Shown in pieces: positions 47,401-57,599 of a stretch of 64,000 nt of DNA. The DNA lies in contig CM037781.1 of assembly GCA_021229015.1 (NCBI GenBank), positions 42,666,152-42,730,151 on the forward strand. The letters are read 5' to 3'. The notes under the pieces are model-generated. The model worked only from the letters and a program-made list of their open reading frames with translations, had not been told where the DNA came from and did no database searches. Origin of the DNA: Solen grandis (lineage: Eukaryota; Mollusca; Bivalvia; Adapedonta; Solenidae). Made by a program: the position numbers and the translations under genes. Within the stretch, counting starts at the first letter, position 1; every line of letters starts with the position of its first letter.

Positions 47401-50400
47401 TTATCTATTAATTACAAGGTGTTTCACCAAGGTCTGTTCACAAGTATCGTTCTTTGAAAGACACATAAATTCACAGCTGTTTTCTTTGTTTGTATGTTTA
47501 TTGGGTTTATCATCCCATCAACAGTATTTCAGTCATACAGTGCTGCTACACTGTAGTATCATGCCATTAGACATGTGGCATGATAACACACCCAGTCACA
47601 TTATCCTGACACCAGGACAACCAATCTTGGAACTACCCTTAAATGCTGAGCACCAAGCAAGGGAGATATACCGCTACCATTTTTTACAACATTTGTATGC
47701 GTGGGCTGGAAATGAACCCACAACCATCTGATTCCAGGGCAGACACTCTGACCAACTGGCTATCGGGACTGGTCCACAGTTTAAATATATACCAAATTTG
47801 CCCTTTTTTTTTTTTTTCTTTTTTTTTATATTTTGATTGTTAAAAAGTTTTGTTACTTTGCACGAAACCCTTCACTTACATCACATTACAAAGAATAATG
47901 CAATGTCTGAAGAATGATGGATCTTACCAAATCATTAAATCACCTAGGGAATGACATTTGTAATATTTGACATCTACAGCTGGTATGTTTTTAAAATTGG
48001 GCTTGTTCATATTATGAAATCATATCAAGAACACAGAAGATACCATATGCCAGTAGTCACTGTCTGGGTTATCCTGTATCTGCTGCTTCATCCAGTCAAG
48101 GTTGGTCTGCAGAAACTCTCTCAACTTGCGACACTGATGGGTCAAGGGTGGGGGGCAGAACTGACCTGCATCATCATCATCATCATCATCAACAGCAGCA
48201 TCATTATTTTAACCATACATCATCTTCATTCTTCTATTCATCACTCTCATCATCCCAAACATAGTATTTTAGTCATTTGGGGTCTATTATCTATACATGT
48301 ATCAGACTGTGATAGCATTTTCTTAATACTGCATAAACCAGTTATGAAACTATCCTTATTTCCAGAACCCCAAACACAAGGAATATACCAATGATAGTTT
48401 TAATGATTTTGGTATGTGCACAGCCGGGACTCGGACCCAACACCTCACAGTTAAAGGAAAAAACTCTGACTTTTCAGGACTGATTTGCGGGTCTGATGCT
48501 CAAATGCAACATGCACATACAATAATTATTATTATCAAGATGGTACACAGACTCATTATCATGAGTCATAGCTTTCAAGAATACCATTGGCAAAGATTCC
48601 GTACTTGGTTTTAGACTACAGCCCCAAATTCAAAAATATTAGAAAAGATAAAATTATTAAAAAGTTTCTCTACCTACAGACAGAAGAGGTTGAGGTGGAC
48701 ATTGTTGCTCATTAGACTAATAAGGTGAACAAAAAAAGTTGTTTGTTTCCACTAACAACTCCAAAAAAAATAGGGTCCGTATGTCGTTTTTATTTTTAAC
48801 TTTTTCCCAGTTTTACCTTATTTTTTTAGAGGAATTGACGAAAAACAGTGTTTTGCAACCATAATAGCCCAAATGCTATGGAAAAAGGTTTAGGGTCAGT
48901 ACAAAAAAATAGGGTCAGTCGGGTTAGTGGAAACAAGTAACTTTTTTTATTACGCCTAAAAATATTAATACAATTATAGTATAAGCCTCATTTCTTATTC
49001 TTCTAACAAAATGATGTGAAATCTGTTCACCAAGACTTTTTTTCCTTTCTTATCAGAGGTAATTAAAAGATGTCTTCCACTCTAAAATCTTATTTGAACT
49101 TATTCAGTTTTCCCAAATTGGCTGTTTACATTGGACCTTTTTTATTCTCCAAAACTGTGGTAAAGCATGCAATTTTCTCAAATCAATTGGAACAAGGCAG
49201 GCCCCTAGCCTTTTTTTTTGCAAAAGGCCTAACCACGAACCTTCCACAGTGTTGAACCAGTGCATCTTAATGAGGTCAGCGGTGTGACGACCCTCCACCA
49301 GACCCGCAGCATAAGCTTGTTCCTTGTCCGAGCATGAGTCATTGGTCCGCACGGTTAGGTAGGACCAGCTGCCACATAAATATATCTTTCTTCATTTTCG
49401 CAAAGTAGCATTAAAAAAAAAAAAAAAAAAAAAAAAGTAGTAGAAAAATTATTTTCTCTTGTTTACACGTATACATGTACATTATTTTCATGCCTGTGTT
49501 ATTAATACATGTATGTATGGACCGTTTTTTCCAACTTCGAGTTTGTATTTAAAATTCGTTTACGATGCTTAGTTTTACAGCCATTTGTAATGAACAGAAT
49601 GTAAACAGTGTAAACCCCATGTGAACCTTGGATGATGTGAACCACTAAGGACTGAATCTAGACAGCCAGGGTTCTCATAAATCAATCATGGAATCTTAAG
49701 TTTCTGGGAAAAATAACAATTTGAGTTCAGGAATCCCAGTGTGAAACTAAGACAATGTATTATCCAAATGCAGAGAGGATGCCATGGTACAGTGGCAATG
49801 TACCCTACTGCACCTGGATAGCTTAATGGTTAAGCGCTTTGCTTCCCACCAATGTATTCCAGGTTTGAATCCTGGTCACAAACATGAGAGGGCAGAGTGC
49901 TTGCCTGTCTAGACACATGGGTTTTCTCCGGTCTATCCGGTTTCCTCCTACATTAATGACCACATACGCAACCAACCAAGCCATCAAGAGTGATTTAAAG
50001 TTGTGAAAACTTGTTTTGTAATCAATGTAAAATAAATAAAGTTTAAACTTTACAGCTCCAACCCCGTTCTAACCCATAGTATGATTCATACACTAAAGAT
50101 CTGTTATGATGTTCTGCATGGGACTGTCATGAAATGAACTTTTACAGATCTAACGTTATAAAAAAAGCTTGCTTTTTTAACATATTTGAGAGACCTGTCA
50201 TTTTATTATTAAAAAAGAAAGCTAGTATATATTTACTTCGCAATATATCTACCGTACTACATTTCAGTAACTAATTTATTTATTAGAAAGTAACTTACTT
50301 TATCTGTCCGATACAACTTCAATGCATAAGTTTTTGTTTTTTCATGAAAGATAATTCTAACTGATCAGTGTAAATTGGAACTGCATATGTTATAATAATA

Positions 50401-52956
50401 TTTATTATTATTATTATTATTATGATAATTAACTAAATGTACGGGTAATGTTAAAATTGTGGACATGTAAGCTTATCAAAATTCAATAAACAAATATTTC
50501 ACCAATATGTGAATGTCTATGTTAAGAAGTCGCTGACTTTTGTTTGTTTTTTATTTCTCATTTGTAAACGACTGATTAACAATGACATAATATACTGCTC
50601 AGGGGCATTGTATGAACATGCAATGGTGAGAAATGCTCACGGGCCCGAATTCACCGGGTGGCCTTAGGGGACTCAAGCCCCACTAGCTGGCCTGATCATA
50701 CAATTTTCTAGGTGACTGAAACTGCCTTGATTGGGTAGATGCTTGTGGTAAGTAGTGGAAATCCCCATTGTGAGCCCCTTACTGAAATAAAAGTTAGCTA
50801 AATGACCAGTCACCCAGGCTGACCCCTGCTGTGAGAGTGTTCGCTGTTACACTTATCTCAGCTGTCACCTTGGCAACGTCATTGTGTCTGCTCTAATCTG
50901 AATCAGTCAAATGCTTTTGAGCATGTCACATAGTTATGTCAGTTAATGCACTGATAAAGATTAGTATAAATTTAAGACGTATTTATTGTGCATGTTAGAA
51001 AAAAAAAATGAGCATCAAATCAAACTCAATGTTATATACACTTTTGAACTGTGACAAAAAAAAAACTATAATTTATTTTATGATTTAATGGACTGCTCTA
51101 GTTAGTACTCTCTCCCTCTCTTACAGATTATAAGGTGAACATAAATATATGTATTTAAAAAGAAAGGAATCATATTAAAAACAACAAATGGACGATAACA
51201 ACATGTCAATGATAATAAATTTAATAGAATATAACAAATTTATACTTTTTTAATAAAGCCCAAAAATATAATGTAATACTGTATTGTGCAAAGAAAATAA
51301 TAACCTTCTCAATCACTCTCATTTTCATATTTTAACTTTTTTGCAATTCCTTTTTTATTCTTAATGAGATTTAATATAGCCAAAAAGTGGACCCCAAGCT
51401 GTACAAGAGCTAGCAACCTAGCTTTGCAGCCAGTGCCATAAAATTTGTACTAATGGCAATATATATCATACTGAAAAAATATTTTCACGGATCTAGATAT
51501 ATTGGTTTAGAGAGCTGTGAGTTCAAGCCCCGGCTATCATCTATGGTTTTTGTATGTAAGAACCTTTACGGAGGATGTGAGTCTAGCACTGGTCCTTTCC
51601 AAGAATGATGGTTAGGTTAACTGCCTGCCTAGGTCAAGAATCTTGTCAAAACCGAAGGAAATAAGGTGCAATGAAGTTGATTTAGATTTTTTTTCCCCAG
51701 GTAAGCATGCCCGGACCCCACTGGCACTGACATCACAATCATGTCTCCCCCCCCCCATCCCACACACACAGGTTGAACAATTCTGGATTTGGGCCTGGAC
51801 CAATTAGCTAGTTTAAATATCACAGGAAAATATTATAATTGCAGCTAATATCGCCTGGGGAACAGGTAAATTCAGCCTTATATGCACACTTAAAGTCCCA
51901 GTATCTTATAAATGTTAGACCTAAATCTGAACTCACTTACAGCATATATAATTCAGTTTTAATTTCATCACTGAAAGACCTTGAGAAATGCCTAATTTAC
52001 AGGAAAGATTCTATTAGAAAAATACAAATTGTGGCTGTCTCGTTCTATATTTAGCTCAAAACAATGACAGCATAAAATTAACATACAAGGTGTTTTTTTT
52101 CAGAAGTTCGTAGATTTTCTTCCTACATCCCTAATACCGTGTTTCAAGATTTATCCATTAACTTCTGAAACACCCCATGTACACCGAGACATCCGTGGTT
52201 TTACTGAACAGCGTGTTTCAGAACAAGCTCCGCCCATTTTTCTCACTAGTTTGCCCTGTCTGAACAACTAAGGCTTCTGGGTGAATATTTCATTATGTGG
52301 GCTTAAGTTAACATTAAGAGGTTAATCAAACATCATTTGAGGCTTTGCTAATTAGAAATTTTGAAAATATATTTTTCCAAGCTAAAACGCACTGGGGCTT
52401 TAAGTTTATATGCAAGAACGTTCTATTCGAGCTAACATTGTAAGCAATGCCGTTATAAGCAAGCTTTACTGTGTATTTTTCCCCCCCCCCCCCTTTGTTC
52501 TATCTCTGTTGAGAATAAGAATTTTAATGACATTCACAGGCAGGTACAAGGTATTGTTCCAACCCAGGAAACATCGAGAGGAATAAATTGACGTTATAAT
52601 AAGTTGTTTCCCAATCTTCATCATCATCATTATCAGTAATCGCCAGACTCAAAATTGAGTATTCTCGCGATGTGGATAAAAATATTGAGCGTGCGCAATC
52701 AAGGTAACAAAAACTTCATACATGCGGAGAGAAAAAAAAACAGTCGTTTTTTATATAAAATTTCATACCCGGTTTCATTCACTCCGTTGACGAACTCTGC
52801 TTCAGCCACTGAAGGGATACGCTTTGTTTTCGTCACTTCTATTTCACCATTTTCATAATTCCGACTAACGAACAATTTTTCAACTTTTGCCCCATGAACT
52901 GCAACAAAACACACGGAAGAAACTAACAGACCGACAAGGATACCACGGTCCGCCAT
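38411..52956 (-). CDS. PLBD2: Phospholipase B-like 2, twelve coding exons, complete
   Basis: Coding exons in transcript order: 52956-52769, 49368-49241, 48165-48044, 47296-47202, 46208-45982, 44501-44413, 43616-43459, 42041-41949, 41217-41146, 40460-40308, 39034-38875, 38629-38411. All use GT-AG and the phases join without error to give 567 residues (human PLBD2 has 589). The product is a secreted or lysosomal glycoprotein of the N-terminal-nucleophile amidase fold, made as a precursor that cleaves itself at a Cys. The signal peptide is MADRGILVGLLVSSVCFVAV. The nucleophile is Cys208 in GSGSCSALIKLLPGN (codon 46118-46120). Hallmarks are NSGTYNNQWMVVNYGQF, QSYWPSYNIP, YGDWFTYDKSPRAQIFKRD, MRYNNFQHDPLS, ENAISARCDLNPASGTYPF, HGGTDMK and LEFIAISGPT. 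The last stretch, ENAISARCDLNPASG, fits PLBD2 better than PLBD1. Five N-glycosylation sequons are seen (NET, NDS, NMS, NCT, NGT). The substrate is uncertain even in well-studied members. The start is the first ATG before the signal peptide. Confidence 0.93.
39317..39542 (+). mobile_element. Second TTAA-type MITE family, in PLBD2 intron 10
   Basis: Begins TTAACCCTTGACCTCATTTA and ends ATGAAGTACAGGTTAA. Shared landmarks with 42251-42498 and 45130-45253 are GATCTGGGTC, CTCTGTTAGTCAAT and TCAAAATAAGTCTATATGA. The ends are like those of the hairpin MITE but the inside differs and lacks the long palindrome. Confidence 0.65.
39634..39930. repeat. Minisatellite in PLBD2 intron 10
   Basis: About twenty tandem copies of a 14-15 bp unit near CCATTATAACACTCT or CCATTATATCACTTT. 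Alternating unit types suggest higher-order duplication. The long open frame on + across it is only the repeat read as protein. Confidence 0.9.
42251..42498 (+). mobile_element. Second TTAA-type MITE family, in PLBD2 intron 7
   Basis: Begins TCAACCCTTTTCCTCATGAA (first T changed) and ends AGGTAACAGGTTAA. It contains CCAGATCTGGGTCTGCTCTG and TTTGCCAATGCATCAAAA, as in the copy near 45200. Confidence 0.65.
44051..44229 (-). mobile_element. SINE, first type, reverse, in PLBD2 intron 6
   Basis: On the - strand it has GGGGCCTCTGTGGCTGAGTG (A box), GGGTTTGAGTCCC (B box), CCAGCTGGCTTGTGATGGGT and a CTGTAATTAGCT tail, like the element at 3199 but lacking the terminal TGACTGAAATACTGT part. It is older than that copy. 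Confidence 0.75.
44590..44820 (-). repeat. Repeat with GAAGGTCAAGGTCACC, in PLBD2 intron 5
   Basis: It contains GGGGGGACGGGGGAGGTGGG, AAGGTCAAGGTCACCTGG, a CAAACAAACAGACAGACAAA run and ATGTCCCCGATCTGCTGGGG. It is related to the AAGGTCA repeats at 29200 and 21000. Confidence 0.5.
45130..45253 (+). mobile_element. Second TTAA-type MITE family, right part, in PLBD2 intron 5
   Basis: It contains GGAGTCTGGGTCTGCTCGGT, TTGCCAATGTGTCAAAATAA and the end TATGTGAGGTAAAGGGCTTA. The left end is not clear (perhaps near 45070). Confidence 0.5.
45982..46208 (-). CDS. PLBD2: PLBD2 exon 5, carrying the catalytic cysteine
   Basis: The exon has acceptor TATTTTCAG and donor GTAA and begins in the last base of a codon. 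It encodes VLSLSGDMEDLPSALNAGLK, then the self-cleavage site SGSC-SALIKLLPG with Cys208, then YTAHDTWNTYQSMLRVLKRY. After cleavage this Cys would be the new N-terminus of the large chain. All expected core residues look intact. Confidence 0.92.
46889..47064. repeat. Long fold-back hairpin in PLBD2 intron 4
   Basis: The left arm (46889-46965, with ATTCGTGGCTTTGTATTTTG and CAGCAGCATAGGAAAAA) is the inverse of the right arm (46991-47064, with TTTTTCCCATGCTGCTCAT and CAAAGCCACGAAAAGCAAC). The arms are roughly 70 bp and about 80-85% paired, around a loop of about 26 bases. It may be a fold-back MITE or, if transcribed with the intron, a long-hairpin RNA. No flanking duplication is obvious. Confidence 0.75.
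47484..47775 (-). mobile_element. SINE, second type, full-length, reverse, in PLBD2 intron 3
   Basis: On the - strand: head GATAGCCAGTTGGTCAGAGT with B box GTGGGTTCATTTCC, body GCTCAGCATTTAAGGGTAGT and GTTCCAAGATTGG, tail TATGACTGAAATACTGTTGA followed by GATAAACCCAATAAACATAC. The best-preserved head of this type in the window. Confidence 0.8.
48169..48192. repeat. (ATC)n microsatellite at the PLBD2 exon 3 acceptor
   Basis: The repeat lies directly next to the exon. Read on the - strand, the intron end is GATGATGATGATGATGCAG, so the usual pyrimidine tract is replaced by GAT repeats. Confidence 0.9.
49803..50046 (+). mobile_element. tRNA-headed SINE, fourth type, in PLBD2 intron 1
   Basis: Head with TAGCTTAATGGTTAAGCGCT (A box) and AGGTTTGAATCCTGG (B box), body with GGGTTTTCTCCGGTCTATCC and GGTTTCCTCCTACATT, tail ending in AATAAATAAAGTTTAAAC. 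Tail and body differ from the other SINE types. Confidence 0.75.
50050..52768. other. Left part of PLBD2 intron 1
   Basis: Intron DNA with an ATT microsatellite at about 50397-50425, a C9-10 run at 51747, a C14 run at about 52481-52494, and a short inverted repeat (AAGGTGTTTTTTTTCAGAAG near 52088, CTTCTGAAACACCCCATGT near 52164) that looks like a small MITE. No exon is seen. Confidence 0.5.
52769..52956 (-). CDS. PLBD2: PLBD2 exon 1: start codon and signal peptide
   Basis: It encodes MADRGILVGLLVSSVCFVAV, a short basic start and hydrophobic core typical of a signal peptide, with likely cleavage around residue 22-24, then VEKLFVSRNYENGEIEVTKT. It ends at donor GTATGA, leaving two bases that join exon 2 to give NETGWSYLTV. 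A longer reading from 52965 begins with TTG and is not preferred. Confidence 0.9.
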
Positions 52957-52965
52957 TTTTAGCAA

Positions 52966-52994
52966 TCATGTGATATTGTGCGATGGTCATGTGA
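52966..52994 (-). promoter_or_regulatory. Two TCATGTGA (M-box/CLEAR-like) sites upstream of PLBD2
   Basis: TCATGTGA occurs at 52966-52973 and 52987-52994, exactly 21 bases apart, about two helical turns; the second sits in GTCATGTGAC, one change from the CLEAR site GTCACGTGAC. Lysosomal genes are commonly controlled by MITF/TFE factors binding such E-boxes close to the transcription start. The link to this gene is inference. Confidence 0.5.
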
Positions 52995-53042
52995 CTCCAA
53001 TGAATTTCCCGCCAAATGTCACTGTGTTTGTTTACCGAGTTA

Positions 53043-53078
53043 TATGGAGGCTATTCGTTGCCAAAAATCCAGCCTTGT
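53043..53078 (+). repeat. Left arm of exact 36-bp inverted repeat
   Basis: It starts TATGGAGGCTATTCG and ends ATCCAGCCTTGT. It is identical, inverted, to 55249-55284. It stands 87 bases upstream of the PLBD2 start codon. See the right arm for context. Confidence 0.9.
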
Positions 53079-53079
53079 A

Positions 53080-54890
53080 ATCATGACAATTTATACTTCG
53101 GTTCAACTAAACAGATTTGTAAAAGTATAAACGTTTATCCGAGAGGAACATATTGTGCTCGTATTGTGCGTTTTGATTATCTCGATTTAACTAGTAACGT
53201 TTTTACTTCTAGATTGTAATTTGGTAATATGCAGCTAAGATAAAATGCAAATAATATTTATTATTTTTCAAACTCAAATTTACGAAATGTACAACGACAT
53301 ACACAACACGTTTTACGCCGTACATCACGACGTTCGAGACTGGAGCCGCATCAGATAACACTCTCAGGTTTACAACTGCATACTTGACTTTTACATTTCT
53401 ACGCGATTAACATTTGTAGACGATTTTGCAACTTCCATATATTGCAGTATCACGGAAATAGGCGAAGATTTAAAGGCGGAGCCAAATTTCACGAGCGGAA
53501 AATAAAGACAGATAACTCTTACACCATGATATATCGGCAAGTACAGAAAGATTTCGTATTTACCTGAGTCTGAAAAGGATACTTTGTAGATACAATAATT
53601 TTATATACAATAATTGTTAATCATTATACTTACTTTTGGACTCTTTTAATATACATGGTAAAATGAAAACGAAAAGAAAATATGGTTGAAAAAATGTTAT
53701 GTAGATCTATGAAAGGGAAGTTGCTATGTACATACATTTAAGCTTCATAATTTTGGTTTTAATTTTTCTAACGTTATAAGTGAATATTAAGAAATGAAAG
53801 CTTTACATCAGAAACAGCATAGATTTTTTTTCTCTTTCTTATGCAGTCATACCCTAGTATTAAGGTTATATTTGTGATATAGTAATTAAATGTTACTTAA
53901 TATTACTGGGACAGGCAGCAGCCAGAATTTGGCCTGTAAAAATTATTGTATAGATCTATCTGTAGCAAATCTTCCGTCTGTTTTGACTTGACAATTGGAC
54001 AATAGTAAAGCAGTAACTTAACTGAACCTTAAATATCAATTTGACTTATTCCTTCAATAAATATATTTGTTTTGCATAAAAAATCTTGATTTATAGTCAA
54101 GCAGTAATTTTTACTGTCTGGAAAAAAAAACCCATTAAGAGTTGGATTAAGACACAGACAGTTGATGGCATGTAACTTTTGTGTATTTTCTTAAAGAAAT
54201 TATCAATCTGCAGGTATGTATATGAACAAACACAGAGATTCAAAATAATATTGGAAGTCAGACACTTCTTTTTTTGCATTTAAAATATTAATATACTAGG
54301 TGACAAGCAAAGGACCAATCTTTAATAAATTTAAAAATTTTCCAAAAAAAGATTTAACACCAATTTTGGATGTGTTCTTAAATTGTTATTAAAAAAATTG
54401 AGTCCGGTACACCTCAGCTCTGTTTGTGAAAATTATGCATTGTTTTTCTGAAAATTGTGAATAAAGAAATCAACTTTTTTTTATGAAAGTGGCATTGAGC
54501 GCGAATTCACAACACCAGTAATGGCAGTGGCTAGATATTAAATTTTGAAAAAAGCTCAATTGTGGTGAAGTGGATTCTCATATCATGTGGCTTTGGTGGC
54601 TCGACTAAAAAAACATCAAAGTTAAAATCCTGGCCGGGGATATAAAAATCTAAGTATAAATTTACGCCATGCTGCGCTTATATTGCTGGCTTTACAATGT
54701 AGGTGGGGTACGTTTCAAAAACTAATCTTTTTTTTTATATCTTCTGATGTCGATTCAATACCTGCATACAAAGGCACTCATGCAACTGAAACACATGATG
54801 CTTAGTAAATAATTATCACACTGTTTAATTCTCATAATGCATTTACCTTGAATGTGTAGACCTACACGCTGCAACACTTCCCTTATTTGT
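53080..54890. other. DNA inside the 36-bp inverted repeat, no gene found
   Basis: 53280-53520 is less AT-rich, with several CG dinucleotides (ACATCACGACGTTCGAGACT), like a promoter shoulder. The rest is AT-rich with no exon or transposase motif. Confidence 0.4.
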
Positions 54891-55090
54891 TCATGGGAGA
54901 TAACTGCGTGGAGATTTGTCAGTCGTTGCCGGAAAATACCGAAAGTGAGCGGACAATTACGTTTATTTAAGATGATGTAGCAGGCGGGGAAATGGGCGGA
55001 GCTTATTTATTGCAAAGGTGTAAACCTGGATTAAGCTGAGCCGAATCGTGATGGTCAGACAATGTAAAGTTGCGAGCGTTAAAGTAAGAA
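54890..55090. promoter_or_regulatory. Promoter-like CG-bearing patch
   Basis: In an AT-rich setting this patch has GGGAAATGGGCGGAGC (a GC-box-like core GGGCGG), GTGAGCGGACAATTACG and several CG pairs. Similar GGCGGAGCC-like text occurs at 53475 (AAAGGCGGAGCCAAA). No gene start could be linked to it. Confidence 0.25.
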
Positions 55091-55248
55091 GGCGTTTTGT
55101 AGTTTATCAAAATGCATTTTGTTGAAATACGTATTTACAATGTTGCATCGGCAAATTCATTCCAAGAATGTATCTCTGGAGTTTAAATACTAAGAAATTC
55201 AAATGAATTGTGTATTTTGTCAGAAAATAAACTGTTCAACTCAGATCA

Positions 55249-55284
55249 ACAAGGCTGGATTTTTGGCAACGAATAGCCTCCATA
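55249..55284 (-). repeat. Right arm of exact 36-bp inverted repeat
   Basis: It starts ACAAGGCTGGAT and ends CGAATAGCCTCCATA. All 36 bases pair with 53043-53078 and neither side extends. The 2.17 kb between the arms holds no recognised gene. Confidence 0.9.
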
Positions 55285-55289
55285 AAATT

Positions 55290-55796
55290 AGAACTATAAC
55301 AGTCTGTATTTTAACTAAGTGGCTATAATTTAGATTTTGTTTTACATGTGTGCACGCGATGCGTAGAGAGGGATTCTGTCTTTTTTTCTTGGAGACGGAA
55401 TAACTGCACACTCCAGTAACGTTTGGCTGGCAAGATGTTTTTTTAAAATAAGATTTACATAAATAATTTGTATTCAATTCAAAAGGGAATATATGACAAG
55501 TGTAAAACGACAAACACGCAAGAATAAGCATGTTACAGTGTACACCTACGTACAGGGTCTCTAAATACTATATATAGAAAAAGATCCTAATGTATACAGT
55601 AACTATTTCTAAAAAAAATGATACGGCCCAAATATGTAAATGTAATACTTCATTATTTCTTCAATGCGCTTAGGAAAAAATGACATATACATTCCATTCT
55701 TTTATTGTAGATGGTAAAACAATAAAAGAACGAAATCGTGCTCTTGGCTGTCGAAAAAAAACAACGAAAAAGAATGTTTTTGATGGTACCGGTACC
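55290..55796. other. AT-rich stretch, nothing identified
   Basis: No exon or repeat unit is clear. Confidence 0.35.
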
Positions 55797-55977
55797 TTGC
55801 TTGGCGCTCAGCATATAAGGGTAGTTCCAGGACTGGTTAGCCCGGTGTTAGGATAATGTGACTGGCTGTGGCATCATGCCATATGTCTCTGTCGTATACA
55901 GTGTGATACTGAATTCTCAAGTAGTCATTGTCTCCATAGTTTCTGACTGAAATACTGTCGACGGAGCTTATCGTATA
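55797..55977 (+). mobile_element. SINE, second type, 5'-truncated
   Basis: Body with TTGCTTGGCGCTCAGCATAT and GGTAGTTCCAGGACTGG, tail with TTCTGACTGAAATACTGTCG. The head is missing and the tail is shortened. Confidence 0.75.
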
Positions 55978-56234
55978 TGTATATATAATTATGTGTGTGG
56001 ATGTGAGATTGAAAAACGTATGCACTGTATTTACATAACGTAATGATTAGGCAAGACCTTCTATATGCAATGTAATATTCTCACATATTCATATTCATAA
56101 CATACTGACTTCACTTTATGTTTGTATTTTCTCCGCATGTCATTGTAAATGCTGATGTTTATGGCGATGGGCCGAGTGCCTAAGCTTATAATAAAATTAT
56201 GTTCTGTTTTGTTGTTAGAGCCAATAAATTTAAT

Positions 56235-56410
56235 AATGAAGGGGGGGGGGGGATCCAGCCATTTATTTCGAGGGTGGAGGGGGGGTCTTTTCTTCTTTAT
56301 CCTAAATATAATAGCCAAAACGTACCAGGGGAAGGGGTCTTTTCTGCCTTCTTCTTTACTCTAAATGTAATAGCCAAAACGGACTGGGATAGGGGGTCGC
56401 ATGTAATACC
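56235..56410. repeat. G-rich patch with a 55-bp imperfect duplication
   Basis: A run of about 12 G at 56240 is followed by two copies of GGGGTCTTTTCT... with AATAGCCAAAACG in each. Non-coding in either strand as far as I can see. Confidence 0.5.
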
Positions 56411-57115
56411 GACGAAGGTACAAAAAAAAAAGAATTATGATTGACTAACCACATGATATCACGGTTTATTTAATATGTTATCAACTGCGAACACTTTCAC
56501 TTTCAGTTTCGACTTCCATAATGCAATTACTAGTATATTTTTAATTAAAAATAGATGTAATATTCCATAATGGTTACATAGAAAACATAACTTGGAAATA
56601 TTTCTCGGCGTAGTAAACTGGTTACTAAAAATTAGTCCCGCATAGTTGTGCAATCATAATATAGACTTTTAATTCAACCCCGTCCAGAAATTAACTTAAC
56701 ATGTGCTATTATTCATTATGATTATGTTACATTTGTGCAGGCCATGAAGGCATATACAAATTCTGCTAAGTTGTCTACCAAAATCTGCATGGTCCAATAG
56801 TCTCGAACATGCGCACTGTGTACGATCATAGATTTAAACTCAAATAATTTATCATATTCAAAATTTAATCTGCAATGAGCAGTATATATGTTAGAGGATA
56901 TGGAATCAGGTTTGTTAGCGGAGTTTTTAATTAACACGTTGATAGGTCTGTTTCAGTAATATTAAGATTAAAAGCATTTACTTCCGCTGCGTGCTAAATC
57001 AAATCGTTAAAATGGAATTAGTATGTTAGTAGTTCAATGGCGTTGCATTACTAGGTGCATACATATGCATGTACCTATGACTAATATATACCGCAGTGAG
57101 ACAGCACTATATATG
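56411..57115. other. AT-rich stretch, nothing identified
   Basis: No exon, RNA gene or mobile element is recognised. Confidence 0.35.
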
Positions 57116-57213
57116 TCATTCGGGGTCTTCCTCCACCTGTAATTAGCTGGACGTCGCTATATGACTGAAATACTGTCGAAGCGACGGTAAACTCAAATAG
57201 TCAAGTCAAGTCA
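57116..57213 (+). mobile_element. SINE fragment, first type, 3' end only
   Basis: GGTCTTCCTCCACCTGTAAT, AGCTGGACGTCGCTATATGA and CTGAAATACTGTCGAAGCGA match the tail of the SINE at 3199 almost exactly, so this is also young. Only the last ~95 bases are present. Confidence 0.8.
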
Positions 57214-57318
57214 TTATATATGTGTTTCACGAAGACAAAGGTCACATGTAAATAAAAATACATTTTAGTCTACAAAACTTAAAATCAAGTGGCTTATAAC
57301 ATGATGAGAGAGTATAGT

Positions 57319-57340
57319 GAGAGAGAGAGAGAGAGAGAGA
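57319..57340. repeat. (GA)n microsatellite
   Basis: Eleven uninterrupted GA units, about 80 bases upstream of the promoter cluster at 57407. Confidence 0.95.
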
Positions 57341-57406
57341 TCAGTAGTGGCAGAATACAGGTTTTAAAGGGGGTTTGAGGGGTTCGAGTCCCACATCAGG
57401 GTCAGT

Positions 57407-57583
57407 AGGTCACCCTTGACGTCATCATGGCCAATGATCTAGGTCACCGACTGCGCATGCCCATGATTGAAGATTACGCTCGAATTGAGGTCACTCTATT
57501 TAGGTCATGTCTGCCCATGCTCATAGCTCAAGGTCGATCGAGATTGGGTCAAGGTTGAATTTTTGTTTCATTGTGTATAAAAA
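57407..57583 (+). promoter_or_regulatory. Promoter with CRE, CCAAT, repeated AGGTCA and TATA box
   Basis: AGGTCA occurs at 57407, 57441, 57488 and 57502, with near forms AGGTCG at 57531 and GGTCAAGG at 57547. A perfect CRE palindrome TGACGTCA is at 57417-57424, CCAAT at 57431-57435, and TATAAAAA at 57576-57583. A start of transcription near 57605 would give a short untranslated first exon ending at the donor GTAAGT (57671) and splicing to 57884. AGGTCA is the half-site of nuclear receptors and CRE binds CREB/ATF proteins; use here is inference. Confidence 0.55.
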
Positions 57584-57599
57584 AAACGGTGATTTTGTT

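Noticed and set aside
47951..48394. 147-codon + strand frame
   Set aside because: It overlaps PLBD2 exon 3 on the opposite strand and runs through the ATC microsatellite.
53016..53219. 67-codon + strand frame near the 36-bp repeat
   Set aside because: No recognised motif, no splice or promoter support; only the 36-bp repeat itself is notable.
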